A DNA stretch of 64,000 bases from UBA10349 sp003485905 (GTDB taxonomy: Bacteria > Pseudomonadota > Gammaproteobacteria > Arenicellales > Arenicellaceae): positions 372,001 to 436,000 of the forward strand of contig CALSLL010000001.1 in the NCBI GenBank assembly GCA_943787185.1. The letters run 5' to 3'. Position numbers and translations under genes: made by a program. Shown in pieces: positions 54,695 through 63,819 of this stretch (position 1 is its first letter; every line of letters starts with the position of its first letter). The notes under the pieces were generated by a model, which was not told where the DNA came from, did no database searches, and worked only from the letters and a program-made list of their open reading frames with translations.

Positions 54695-55507
54695 CTACCA
54701 GCCCCCTCTTTCACCTTTATAATTCACCATCCGGCCACTGTCTTCCATGGTCATTTCGTCAATTACGTTAATCAAGCCGCCAACAGCCACATCTACTTTC
54801 ACCATCCTGTCTTCAGGTATCAGGCCGTGATCCAGATTTTTCTGCGACCAAACTACACCAGGATTAATCGCAGCGACGATAACACCATCTTGTTTTAAGT
54901 CTTTGGACAAAGTCAGCAGCACCATGTGCAAGCTCGCTTTGCTCATTCGATACCAGTAGCCACCGCCATAGGGCGGGCCGGCACCAAACGTACCTAGATT
55001 GGATGACATGGCTACGACCACCCCACGATCGCTCGCTCTTACGTTGTCAACAAAAGCTTCTGTCACCGCTAGCGCTCCTAATCCATTCGTACGCATAATG
55101 GTTTCAAATGAGTCGTAATCCAAAGTCCCCAATGCCTGCGAGGGCCCACTAAAGTCCCCTCCATAGCCTGCATTATTCAACAACACGTCAATCTGCTGCC
55201 CTCGAAGTTTTGCCCCCAAGGCACGCACCGAATCCAAAAGCGTAATATCCATATATTCGATCATTATCTTTGGATAATCTGCCTGCAGTTCAAGCAATGA
55301 TGCTGGCGGGGTGTCACGCCTATGAACCGCAATAACGTCCCAACCTTTGGCGGCATACTGAGTGGCGAACTCGAAGCCGATACCCGCATTGGCTCCTGTA
55401 ATCATTACCGTCTCGGCAGTACTTACACTGCTATACATACCACTAAAAATAAAAATCAGTGCTGAAATTAAGCGATACGTTTTTATTCTGTTGATCAATC
55501 CACTCAT
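54695..55507 (-). CDS. Short-chain dehydrogenase with N-terminal export signal
   Basis: 270 residues. After a basic N-terminus a hydrophobic run (LISALIFIFSGMYSSVSTAET) looks like a Sec signal or anchor. The SDR follows: VMITGANAGIGFEFA (cofactor TGxxxGIG), LLNNAGYGGD, VAMSSNLG and YWYRMSKASLH (Tyr-x3-Lys). An exported Rossmann oxidoreductase needs a periplasmic cofactor or Tat folding, so this is unusual; if the run is an uncleaved anchor, the enzyme could face the cytoplasm. Confidence 0.8.
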   Translation of the reverse strand: MSGLINRIKTYRLISALIFIFSGMYSSVSTAETVMITGANAGIGFEFATQYAAKGWDVIAVHRRDTPPASLLELQADYPKIMIEYMDITLLDSVRALGAKLRGQQIDVLLNNAGYGGDFSGPSQALGTLDYDSFETIMRTNGLGALAVTEAFVDNVRASDRGVVVAMSSNLGTFGAGPPYGGGYWYRMSKASLHMVLLTLSKDLKQDGVIVAAINPGVVWSQKNLDHGLIPEDRMVKVDVAVGGLINVIDEMTMEDSGRMVNYKGERGGW

Positions 55508-55844
55508 TACTATGAACCTCTTCCTTTATTGAATACTAGACAGGTTGATTTCCAAATAGTATCACCCCCATACATTTATAGAACAGCTCTGTATAACAAG
55601 CTAAAGCTGTTTGCTTAGGGTTAACATAGCAGTCTTGGGTGTATAGAAAAGTAAATACTCGGCCGTTCCACCCTACAGATTGAGCAAAAGCTTATCTTCT
55701 AATCTATAAACCCCCTGACTAAAGCAACCCTGTGCCTAAAGTATCAAAGCATAAAAAAGAGGCCAACTTTCGTTAGCCTCTTCTGTTACCTAAGGCGCAT
55801 TTGCGCTAGCTTTCAATGCTGATAAACGCCAGCAGCCATTCTGC
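55508..55844. other. Intergenic region between SDR and DLH genes
   Basis: No gene. Near its right end lies the DLH terminator; the left part (to about 55740) shows nothing I can name. Confidence 0.3.
55753..55783 (-). terminator. Terminator of the dienelactone hydrolase gene
   Basis: Minus-strand stem AAGAGGC-x-AAC paired across 55757–55783 (one mismatch), then a T6 run at 55758–55753. Confidence 0.75.
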
Positions 55845-56726
55845 TTAAGCCAACGCAGTACTATATAAAGCTAATAATCTAGACCAAGCTTTTTCAGCTT
55901 GAGCTTCGTTATAAACCGGTGAATCAGGCGGGCACCAGCCGTGCAGCGTGCCTTCATACACTTCGATTTCTGCAGGTACACCAGCAGCGGCATAAGCTTC
56001 TGCAAGCACTGTTTTTGCTTCCGGTTGTTTTTCATCATCGTTCTCAGCTACCGCATGCAAAATATGTGCTGGAGTTTTGGGAATCAACAAATGCGGACTA
56101 TCGTCACCGTCAGTCACCAAGCCACCGCCGTGGAACGATGCCGCAGCTCCGACACGATCTGGCATAGCAGCAGCCGTCCGCATAATTAACGGCCCACCCA
56201 TACAATACCCAGCAGTCCCAACTTTACGGTTGGTATCCACGCTGTCTTGTTGATCTAACCAAGTGATGTAGTCTGTTGCATCAGACATCGCCGCATCTTG
56301 AGTCAATTTTCCAGCCATTCCAAACAAAAACGCACGCGTTTCAGGATCAGAAAATTCAGCTTCAGGCCCAACGACGGGTGCTTTCATATCTCGATAGAAT
56401 GGATTCACTGCCAGCACGGAATATCCAGACTCCGCTAAACGTTTAGCCATGGCTTTAATCGCTGGTCGCAAGCCTTTAATATCCGACCAGTAAACAATAG
56501 CCGCATGTGAACCACTATCCGGGCGCACAAAGTAAGAGTCAGAAACACTTCCATTAGCCATCGGAACATCGACATCTGATTCAGTAACGGATTGCGCATT
56601 AGCTGCCTGCGGTAGCATTGCCGCCAGACTAGCCGCTACCGACAACTTACCAAAATCACGTCGATTAAAACTGCCTCCATTTTTAATAAACTTCGCATTA
56701 TCTTTTTCGGTTAACTCATCACACAT
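55845..56726 (-). CDS. Tat-exported dienelactone-hydrolase-family protein
   Basis: 293 residues. The signal region FNRRDFGKLSVAASLAAMLPQAANAQS is twin-arginine. The DLH fold has VLAVNPFYRD, the nucleophile Cys in GTAGYCMGGPL, DGDDSPHLLIPK and the catalytic His in YEGTLHGWCPP. Such enzymes cleave carboxylic ester/lactone bonds; the exported branch is widespread in marine bacteria with unknown substrates. GGAG sits 8 bases before the ATG. Confidence 0.9.
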   Translation of the reverse strand: MCDELTEKDNAKFIKNGGSFNRRDFGKLSVAASLAAMLPQAANAQSVTESDVDVPMANGSVSDSYFVRPDSGSHAAIVYWSDIKGLRPAIKAMAKRLAESGYSVLAVNPFYRDMKAPVVGPEAEFSDPETRAFLFGMAGKLTQDAAMSDATDYITWLDQQDSVDTNRKVGTAGYCMGGPLIMRTAAAMPDRVGAAASFHGGGLVTDGDDSPHLLIPKTPAHILHAVAENDDEKQPEAKTVLAEAYAAAGVPAEIEVYEGTLHGWCPPDSPVYNEAQAEKAWSRLLALYSTALA

Positions 56727-56908
56727 AGTTCTGCTCCAAATGGTTTTGATTGATCATGAAATTATACTACCAAAACTAAGCCAAAATCGTTAAGCCTAAT
56801 CACGTAGCTCGAAAATTAAGGTATTCTGTTACCGAATGTTACTGGTCTTTGTCATGTTCTACTAACGCCTCTGGTCTAAAATAAAAACAGACAACATTGG
56901 AGCACAAC

Positions 56909-57331
56909 ATGAAACAACTGTTAAATCGACTGACTCAAAGCCCACGCGTTGTATCCGTCTCACTACTCATAACACTTGCTTGCGCCACGTATACTGCCAG
57001 CGCTCACCACGGCTGGAGCGGTTACACCGAAGACTTCAACATGACAGCACAGGTAGTAAACCTTAGATTTGGTAACCCGCACGACCAAATTTGGGTAGAA
57101 GATGAGCAAGGCAGCGAATGGAACTTTTTACTCGCACCACCAGCACGAAATCGAAAATTCGGATTTGATGAGAATATTATTGCTATTGGCGACACCGTGG
57201 ATATTTTTGGTCAACGATCCAAAACCGAAACTGAAGGCAAAGTCCACGTAATGAAAAACGCCACCGGAGATACTATTTATACCTACTACTACGATAGCGG
57301 CCAAACCAGTCTGGAACGACAGGGCCGCTAA
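56909..57331 (+). CDS. DUF6152 family secreted protein
   Basis: 140 residues from ATG 56909 (GGAG seven bases upstream). The signal peptide ends YTASAHHGW; HHGWSGY and FGNPHDQIWVEDEQG define DUF6152. The fold is probably a small OB-like beta barrel. A much longer relative is encoded at 62776. Function unknown; such proteins often adjoin exported redox enzymes. Confidence 0.82.
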   Translation: MKQLLNRLTQSPRVVSVSLLITLACATYTASAHHGWSGYTEDFNMTAQVVNLRFGNPHDQIWVEDEQGSEWNFLLAPPARNRKFGFDENIIAIGDTVDIFGQRSKTETEGKVHVMKNATGDTIYTYYYDSGQTSLERQGR

Positions 57332-57375
57332 TTCTGCAATTAAATTGAAAGAACCAAACAAATAGAAAATCGAGC

Positions 57376-59166
57376 TTAATAGTACGCCCCTAATGTGGTC
57401 ATCTTATCCATATCGGGGTACAGCACCGAGACTCTGGCTTGACCAGAGTCTCGAATACCAAACCATACGGCACCATCACGCGTTAGTTCTATTTTCGGAA
57501 AGGATGTTTTCCGGGGGTATGGGTAGTAGCTATATGCCTCCGACCTCGGGTCGAATTTAACGATGCCCGTCCTGCCGTCCCCAACCCAGACATTGCCCAG
57601 CCTATCGACCTGCAGCGCATAAGGCGCCCCGAATTCTATCGACATATCGAATAGATCATGCTCACCAGTATTTGGGTCGTATTTGCCGAGTTTTCCATGG
57701 CTATGTACACCGTACCAAATAGCGCCATCAGGGGCCTCATCTAAACGCCTCATGATGCAGCCCCCGGCTGACGGATCGCCTAACGCGTTATATGTAGAAA
57801 ATATTTCGGTCTTTGGATCAAACATCGTCAATTCACAACGTTGCACAGTAGCAAACCAAACCTTGTCTGAGGAGTCCACAGTTATGCCATAACCGTACCC
57901 AGCTTCGCTCTGAATTGGAGGTTTATAGAGCGTGATTTTCTCAGTCTCACGCTCCCAGACACCAAGATGATTTCCGGACATAACGCTGAACCAAATATTT
58001 TGCTTTGAATCAAGTGCTGGTGTGTGGATTGCACCCCCAAGAATTAAATTATTTACATTTGCAGAGTACTGCAACATTTCTCCTGTGTCGGGGTTCAATC
58101 GCCCCAGGGTTAAGCCAAATTCTCGCAGCCACCAAACGTCACCGTCCTCATCTACTAGCAACCCATGAGGATCAAGGTCGCGCTCGTCCAACATTAAATA
58201 ATCGCGCATCGCTCCGGTACGCGGATCAAGCTTACCGACCCGATTGTGGGTACCTCGATCAGTGAACCAAACATTTCCATCATGATCGAAGTGCGGATCT
58301 TGCACTTGCCGCCGGTCGCCACTCCCGTCGATATCGGGATTGGGTAAAACGAAATATTGAACGTACATTGCCTTTGCAAGCGCGGATTCGTCAACAAGTA
58401 TCTCTGACTGATCAAAGTTCTCCAGAGCACGACGATTGCTATCCGGACCAAAATTCTCAGTTAGGTAGTCCAGGATGAGATTGCGATCTCTATCAGATAT
58501 CGTATTCGTTACCGTGATCTCGATGTCACCCATAGGATGTGCAGATAATGTACTGGCGGCAACTAAATCAGACATTCCGGGAATCCTGGCGTTATGGAAG
58601 GTACCCCGAGGGCCTCCAATATTGATCAAGGTGTCTAATCCCCGCGCCCACTGTTCTCGGCTCCACTGATAATTACTCAAACGCAAATCGTAGACCGGAG
58701 CCGACTGCGTATGACAGTAGCTACAATACTTTTCGACCGCATCTCGGCCTGGCCCAGGCGGGTACAACGCGTCGTAGGCCACCGACGTTACATCATCTTC
58801 GCTAGTATTCTGCGCGGCTGACTTTTCCACGCGGGCCGAAAAGTCTGCACTCGTATCCTGACCCACATCAATGGTCACAGTTTGCATATCTGCAGCAAAA
58901 CCGGGTTTATAGATGCGAACTTCGTAAACGCCCGGGAAGAGGTTTTTTGCTCGGTAACGACCATCCACGGCATAAACCACGTACTGTATATGCTTGTCGA
59001 CGTTTAATGCATGAACCTGCATGCCAGAGGTGGGCGAAGGAGTCTCGATCGAACCAGAGAGCGAACCCATTCCGTCCAATAGCTGTGCGTTTACAACTCC
59101 CGGCAATAGCAATATTGTTGATGCCATCAATATACCGACCAAGTATTCGCTAATTCTTCTATTCAT
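57376..59166 (-). CDS. Vgb-type propeller protein with haem c and carboxypeptidase-regulatory-like domains
   Basis: 596 residues from ATG 59166 (AGGG six bases upstream; the frame runs to 59217). After a Sec signal comes a CarboxypepD_reg-like beta-sandwich (LSGSIETPSPTSGM…LFPGVYEVRIYKPGFA), then a single haem motif CSYCH (residues 148–152), and finally a six- or seven-blade propeller of the virginiamycin-B-lyase type with repeated NVWF-, KLDPRTG-, GAIWYG- and NVWVGDGRTGI-like strands. The joining of a c-type cytochrome to a lyase-like propeller suggests a redox-linked periplasmic enzyme or sensor. Convergent with the DUF6152 gene. Confidence 0.8.
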   Translation of the reverse strand: MNRRISEYLVGILMASTILLLPGVVNAQLLDGMGSLSGSIETPSPTSGMQVHALNVDKHIQYVVYAVDGRYRAKNLFPGVYEVRIYKPGFAADMQTVTIDVGQDTSADFSARVEKSAAQNTSEDDVTSVAYDALYPPGPGRDAVEKYCSYCHTQSAPVYDLRLSNYQWSREQWARGLDTLINIGGPRGTFHNARIPGMSDLVAASTLSAHPMGDIEITVTNTISDRDRNLILDYLTENFGPDSNRRALENFDQSEILVDESALAKAMYVQYFVLPNPDIDGSGDRRQVQDPHFDHDGNVWFTDRGTHNRVGKLDPRTGAMRDYLMLDERDLDPHGLLVDEDGDVWWLREFGLTLGRLNPDTGEMLQYSANVNNLILGGAIHTPALDSKQNIWFSVMSGNHLGVWERETEKITLYKPPIQSEAGYGYGITVDSSDKVWFATVQRCELTMFDPKTEIFSTYNALGDPSAGGCIMRRLDEAPDGAIWYGVHSHGKLGKYDPNTGEHDLFDMSIEFGAPYALQVDRLGNVWVGDGRTGIVKFDPRSEAYSYYPYPRKTSFPKIELTRDGAVWFGIRDSGQARVSVLYPDMDKMTTLGAYY

Positions 59167-59284
59167 CCGCGCCCTTAATGTAATTACTTCTCTAAGCAAG
59201 AGATCAATATACACCATGATTTTTCACTAAATGAAAATCACTAAAGTATTTTGGACCAGAATCTGAAAACCGCCATTTAATCCT

Positions 59285-59313
59285 TTGACAGGGTTTTATA
59301 GAATTTCTTAAAT
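59285..59313 (+). promoter_or_regulatory. Promoter candidate upstream of the SOD gene
   Basis: TTGACA (59285–59290), 17-base spacer, TTAAAT (59308–59313). It would give a leader of about 165 bases containing a CTCCGT/ACGGAG hairpin (59381–59398) and a tandem repeat. Confidence 0.5.
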
Positions 59314-59403
59314 TAGGCTTTGCCAGATATGATGATCACTGGTGTACTCGCTTGATTCAGAAAAAACCAGAAAAAGAAAGCTCCGTTGTCGGACGGAGGT
59401 GAA

Positions 59404-59433
59404 GTTTAATCACACTTAGTTTAATCACACTTA
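59404..59433. repeat. 15-bp tandem repeat in the SOD leader
   Basis: Two exact copies of GTTTAATCACACTTA (59404–59418 and 59419–59433), directly behind the small hairpin at 59381–59398. Confidence 0.85.
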
Positions 59434-59483
59434 TAGTATCGATGTACACATGCTGATATTTTTTAAAACCTGGAGGCATTCCC

Positions 59484-60203
59484 ATGACTCATCCTAGACG
59501 ATCATTTATAAAAGGCATCACCGTAGCAGCCGTTTCGGCACCAATATTAACCTCCACATCGATTACTGCTCAGGAACAAAACGCCATCACAGGTGCTTTC
59601 GCCACCAATCTAGAGCTTAAACCTCTGCGATTCGACCCAGCTGATTTAGATGGGCTCTCTGAACGCCTGATGACATCACACTGGCAGAATAATTACGGCG
59701 GTTCCGTGCGAGCATTGAATACGATTAAACAGAGAATCTCAGAAGCACTAGCAGACGACTCGACACCAGCCTTTGTTTACAACGATCTAAAGCGCGAACA
59801 CTTAATGCGAACTGGCTCGGTGGTTTTGCATGAACTGTATTTCGATAATATTGCCGCGCCAAGTAATCGCGATGCAGAATTGGATAGCAATCTAACCAAA
59901 GCATTTGGCAGTGTGCAAAACTGGGAAAAAGAATTCCGCCGTATCGGAGGCGGCTTAGGCGGAGGGTCCGGATGGGTGATGCTAGCCTGGAATACACACG
60001 CGCAAACATTGGAAAACTATTGGATGTGGGATCATATGCACGCGCCCGTTGCTTCCGTTCCAATTTTGGTTATGGATATGTACGAACATTCCTACCACAT
60101 GGACTATGGCGCAGCCACCGCACAGTATATTGATGCTTTCTTGCGTAACGTTAATTGGACAGAAGTGGCTACTCGATTAAATAGTGCGATAGAGCATGCA
60201 TAG
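59484..60203 (+). CDS. Tat-exported Fe/Mn superoxide dismutase-family protein
   Basis: 239 residues. The N-terminus HPRRSFIKGITVAAVSAP is a twin-arginine signal. The SOD fold keeps the metal-ligand set His66 (SHWQNN), His116 (LHELYF), Asp198 and His202 (DMYEHSYHMDY). Second-shell positions differ: the HH/Tyr gateway after the first ligand is NN/Ser-like, and no Gln of the Fe- or Mn-type is obvious near GSGW. It may be a divergent periplasmic SOD. CTGGAGG precedes the ATG. Confidence 0.85.
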   Translation: MTHPRRSFIKGITVAAVSAPILTSTSITAQEQNAITGAFATNLELKPLRFDPADLDGLSERLMTSHWQNNYGGSVRALNTIKQRISEALADDSTPAFVYNDLKREHLMRTGSVVLHELYFDNIAAPSNRDAELDSNLTKAFGSVQNWEKEFRRIGGGLGGGSGWVMLAWNTHAQTLENYWMWDHMHAPVASVPILVMDMYEHSYHMDYGAATAQYIDAFLRNVNWTEVATRLNSAIEHA

Positions 60204-60442
60204 CACACAACACGAATACTGATCATCACCCTGTCGGCAGCCCGGTTCTGCCCTTGGCCACTAATCCTTATATCCGAAGAATCGTACAATCAATCGAGTC
60301 TGACCCTAACGGTTTCGATAGTTGATTTATGGGTGTTTATTATGGATAGTTAATTCTGATCATTTGTCTAACGCTAGCGAATCGCTACAATTTGCCCAAC
60401 GCCTCCCACTGCCATTTCTCTATACCCTAAATCGTTGAAAAT

Positions 60443-61669
60443 ATGTTTGGATTATTCAAAAAAAAACCTCGTATACCCAGTGCCCTGCTGTTGAAAAACC
60501 TGGACTCGCCTGTTGCAGATAAAGAAATCAACAGACCAGAGTTGGAAATCAGAGGCTGGCTGGCTTTTAACCACCAGTTTGACGTTAAAAATCTCAAGCT
60601 TACGCTCGAAACGGGAAAATTGTCGCTACCCGTAGCAGAGGAAGATCGACCAGAAATTGCAGAAGGATTACCCAACGAGTTCGTATACGGATTCAATACT
60701 TTTTTCGATATACACGAAGACCTACAAGCGGGCGATTCACAATGGGCGAACGAACCTTATTTAAAAATATGTTGGCCCGATGGCGAAGAAACTCTTCCCG
60801 TAAAGTTCAAGTTAGATCCCGACGTAGACAGTGCCCCAAGCTACTTTCATTCAAGCGACAAATCGCATGCCAATGCCCAGATTGACGACGCTCAATTAAG
60901 CAGTTGGCGTGAAAACGGATTTATTCTGCTGGAAGGATTTTATTCCGGAACTGAAATCGATGACATAACGACAATACTGGAATCGGCGTGGGACAATCGT
61001 AGCCAATTTTCGGCTCAGGTTAGTGTTGACCAATATATTGGTACCGATAAAGAAGAGCGACGCAGTTTTGCAGAAGCTGACCCAAAGATTCGAAACACTC
61101 CATACAAGCTAAACGATTTGTATTTGGAATCTGATCGTCTTCGGGATTACATAATGGGACAACGGCTGCGTGATTCCCTAGTGCCCTTGATCGGCGGCAC
61201 CCCCATGATATGCAACTCCTTGAGTTTTGAATATGGATCGCAGCAACAAGATCATTTTGATACCTTTTTTATGCCGCCCCTAACGAGGAACAGAATGGCA
61301 GCATCATGGATAGCGTTGGAAGATGTCGATAAAGATGCTGGCCCACTTCGTTATTATCCTGGCAGCCATAAAATTCCGCCCTATCGCTTTAAGAGTGGCC
61401 GCTACAATCTAAACTTGGCTGAGCACGCTGAGTGTTATCAATACATCGACGGTGAGCTTGCGTCCCGCAATTTGGAACCGGTTGAATTCAGCGCAAAAAA
61501 AGGCGATGTTTTTATTTGGCATGCGCATCTATTGCACGGTGGATTACCTATCAATAATCCTGATTTGAACCGCCGCTCGCTCGTCACGCACTACTTTTGT
61601 CAGGAAGATTGGGACGAATACTATTACAAAGAATATAAACCCGGATATTATTATCTTAAACGTACCTAA
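60443..61669 (+). CDS. Phytanoyl-CoA dioxygenase (PhyH) family protein
   Basis: 408 residues. The C-terminal Fe(II)/2-oxoglutarate domain shows HFDTFF (His271, Asp273), PLRYYPGSHK, His365 in HLLHGG and the 2-oxoglutarate Arg in NRRSLVTH. An extra N-terminal module of about 120 residues (EIRGWLAFNHQFDVKNLKLTLE) looks like a beta-sandwich of the kind fused to glycan-acting enzymes. Substrate unknown. ATG 60443 has no clear Shine-Dalgarno. Confidence 0.87.
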   Translation: MFGLFKKKPRIPSALLLKNLDSPVADKEINRPELEIRGWLAFNHQFDVKNLKLTLETGKLSLPVAEEDRPEIAEGLPNEFVYGFNTFFDIHEDLQAGDSQWANEPYLKICWPDGEETLPVKFKLDPDVDSAPSYFHSSDKSHANAQIDDAQLSSWRENGFILLEGFYSGTEIDDITTILESAWDNRSQFSAQVSVDQYIGTDKEERRSFAEADPKIRNTPYKLNDLYLESDRLRDYIMGQRLRDSLVPLIGGTPMICNSLSFEYGSQQQDHFDTFFMPPLTRNRMAASWIALEDVDKDAGPLRYYPGSHKIPPYRFKSGRYNLNLAEHAECYQYIDGELASRNLEPVEFSAKKGDVFIWHAHLLHGGLPINNPDLNRRSLVTHYFCQEDWDEYYYKEYKPGYYYLKRT

Positions 61670-61722
61670 AGCCGAGTGTTAAATGATCGAAACGGATAAT
61701 CAGTAATTATCATTAGGTTTAT

Positions 61723-62031
61723 ATGAAACACCAAAAACTAAGCTGTAATGAGTTGAAAAAATCACTAACGCAGCTTAATAGTGAAAATACTGTTCGTTGG
61801 TATTTGGAAGACGAAAAGCTAACTAAAACTTTCAAATTTGATGATTTCAATTTGGCGTTCGAATTCATGACCAGGTGCGCCACCTACGCAGAACAAGTCA
61901 ATCATCATCCTGAATGGTATAACGTATATGGCACCGTTAAAGTTCAGCTGACGACACATGATGCATCAGGCATTACTTTCAAAGACTTTGCCATGGCCAC
62001 CAAAATGGATAGTTTTGGATGTATCGGCTAG
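61723..62031 (+). CDS. Pterin-4a-carbinolamine dehydratase
   Basis: 102 residues with EQVNHHPEWYNVYGTVKVQLTTHD and a GITFKDFAMA tail, the full PCD/DCoH motif set. It dehydrates 4a-hydroxytetrahydrobiopterin after aromatic hydroxylation, or acts in molybdopterin-related steps in bacteria lacking phenylalanine hydroxylase. No phhA is in the window. Confidence 0.93.
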   Translation: MKHQKLSCNELKKSLTQLNSENTVRWYLEDEKLTKTFKFDDFNLAFEFMTRCATYAEQVNHHPEWYNVYGTVKVQLTTHDASGITFKDFAMATKMDSFGCIG

Positions 62032-62118
62032 CTAAGACTAATTAAGGCCTGTAGTACGTTACATGTTGTTGTCTTATGGATAGCTAGATTTTAGCTAGCT
62101 AACTCTTAGCAGACCCTA

Positions 62119-62556
62119 TTATTGTGTACCCAGAGCAGCAATCAGATAAACAAGAAATGATACGCCGCTAACAATCGTACGCACCCAATGTTTCGGCCCC
62201 CACTGCTTTAAAAGCTCTCCTGTTGCATCAGAATCCGGATCATTTTCTGGCCCTAGCAGCACGTCGTTAACCGGCTTGATGAAGAACAAAGTAATGGGTA
62301 TGAAGGATAAAAGTAGTAAAGCACCAACTAACCACATCGCAGACGCGCTCAGATACCAAACGATTAATCCAGCGATTGATCCGGCGAGCGCTGAAGCGAT
62401 TTGCATTGGCGCTGCACGCTTGTACATAGGTGGAAAAAATCTAGCGGCAACGGACGTACCCGCTTCTAGTGCCGCCGGATGTTGTCCCACTGAAATATAG
62501 AATGCTGCACCAAAGAAAGTGCCACAACCAAATAAGGCAATCGCTTGAAGAATCAT
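62119..62556 (-). CDS. DUF1772 (anthrone-oxygenase-like) membrane protein
   Basis: 145 residues with four hydrophobic helices (AIALFGCGTFFGAAFYISVG, ASALAGSIAGLIVWYLSA, WLVGALLLLSFIPITLFF, TIVSGVSFLVYLIAALG), and the YISVGQHPAA turn, NDVLLG and HWVRTIV. The family has quinone-oxygenase-like members in fungi; bacterial function is open. Confidence 0.85.
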   Translation of the reverse strand: MILQAIALFGCGTFFGAAFYISVGQHPAALEAGTSVAARFFPPMYKRAAPMQIASALAGSIAGLIVWYLSASAMWLVGALLLLSFIPITLFFIKPVNDVLLGPENDPDSDATGELLKQWGPKHWVRTIVSGVSFLVYLIAALGTQ

Positions 62557-62775
62557 TTGCTATTCCTATTTTGATGCCGAACCGCTAAGGCACACGGCGA
62601 CGACGGTAGATAGGTTTCCACCATACCAGCATTTTTACTCATGTTTTTCCATAACTGAAAGATGACTCAAACCTTACCTTCCAGTATTTATGCCAAGAAA
62701 GAGCTTTAGCAGAAATAGCAGCTTAATTGATTTACAATTTGGCAAGCCACTTAGCAAAAAAATTGAAGGAGTCCC

Positions 62776-63819
62776 ATGCTTCGTACTGCGGCATTCACCG
62801 TTACATTAGTTGTCACTTTGCTGGTATCAGCCTCCAGCTTTGCCCACCATGGCTATGGCGGCAGATACGACCAGGAAGTTGTCCAAGAGCTGGAAGGCGT
62901 GCTAACCGATGTTCTATGGCGAAACCCGCATGTGCGCTTAATCATCAAAGATGCTGAAGACGAACTTTGGGATATCGAAGCAGGCTCCCCCACTGTGATG
63001 TTACGTCGTGGAATTACCGAAGACATGGTGAAAACTGGCGAGCAGATACGCATCGCCGGTTTGGGTTCTATGCGTGGTCTCAATGAGATGACCGCCAGTA
63101 ATATTTTACTAACCTCAGGTGAAGAACTTATGCTTACAAGTGGTTCTAAACCGCGTTGGCAAACAAATAACTTGATTGGTGGCGGTAACTTTTTAACCAA
63201 TGCAGTTGGCGACAGTACTCAACCAGAACTGGGTATATTTCGGGTTTGGAGTACGGTGGTTAGAGACCCGGCAAGTAAGGGTATTTACCCGGAAGCTGCT
63301 GACCCTGCGTTATCGTATCGGTATCCGCTCACCCCCGCTGCGCTGACCTATTTGGAAAACTTTGACCCCGCAACAGATAACCCTTTGGAAGCCTACTGCG
63401 TGAGCAAAGGCATGCCCATGGTTATGGATCAACCTTTCCCAATGGAATTTGTCGATATGGGCGATACCATTATCGCTCGGTTGGAAGAATACGACACGGT
63501 GCGTACGATCTACATGGGCGACGCAACAACTGATCCAACCGAAGCATCGCTATTGGGGTTTTCTACCGGAAAGTGGGATGACGACACGCTGGTAGTCTCT
63601 ACTAAACAAATTAGCTGGCCCTACTTCAGTCAAATGGGCGTTCGCCAGAGTGAAAATATAGTATTGGAAGAACGCTTTACGCCTGTGAAAAACGGTAGTC
63701 GCCTGAATTACAAATTAATCGCAACGGATGCGGCGACGTTTACCAAGCCCGTGGTATTGGAAAAGTACTGGATTTGGGATCCTAGCGTTGAGGTAGTGGA
63801 GTACCGCTGCACCGAGTAA
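62776..63819 (+). CDS. DUF6152 family secreted protein, long form
   Basis: 347 residues. The signal peptide ends SASSFAHHGYGG. The N-terminal ~120 residues (HHGYGGRYD, WRNPHVRLIIKD, AGLGSMRGLNEM) are paralogous to the 140-residue protein at 56909. The remaining 220 residues (VWSTVVRDP, YCVSKGMPMVM, LGFSTGKWDDDTLVVSTKQISW, FTPVKNGSRLNYKLIATD) form an additional beta-rich domain with a conserved GKWDDDTLVV signature. Function unknown. Confidence 0.84.
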   Translation: MLRTAAFTVTLVVTLLVSASSFAHHGYGGRYDQEVVQELEGVLTDVLWRNPHVRLIIKDAEDELWDIEAGSPTVMLRRGITEDMVKTGEQIRIAGLGSMRGLNEMTASNILLTSGEELMLTSGSKPRWQTNNLIGGGNFLTNAVGDSTQPELGIFRVWSTVVRDPASKGIYPEAADPALSYRYPLTPAALTYLENFDPATDNPLEAYCVSKGMPMVMDQPFPMEFVDMGDTIIARLEEYDTVRTIYMGDATTDPTEASLLGFSTGKWDDDTLVVSTKQISWPYFSQMGVRQSENIVLEERFTPVKNGSRLNYKLIATDAATFTKPVVLEKYWIWDPSVEVVEYRCTE

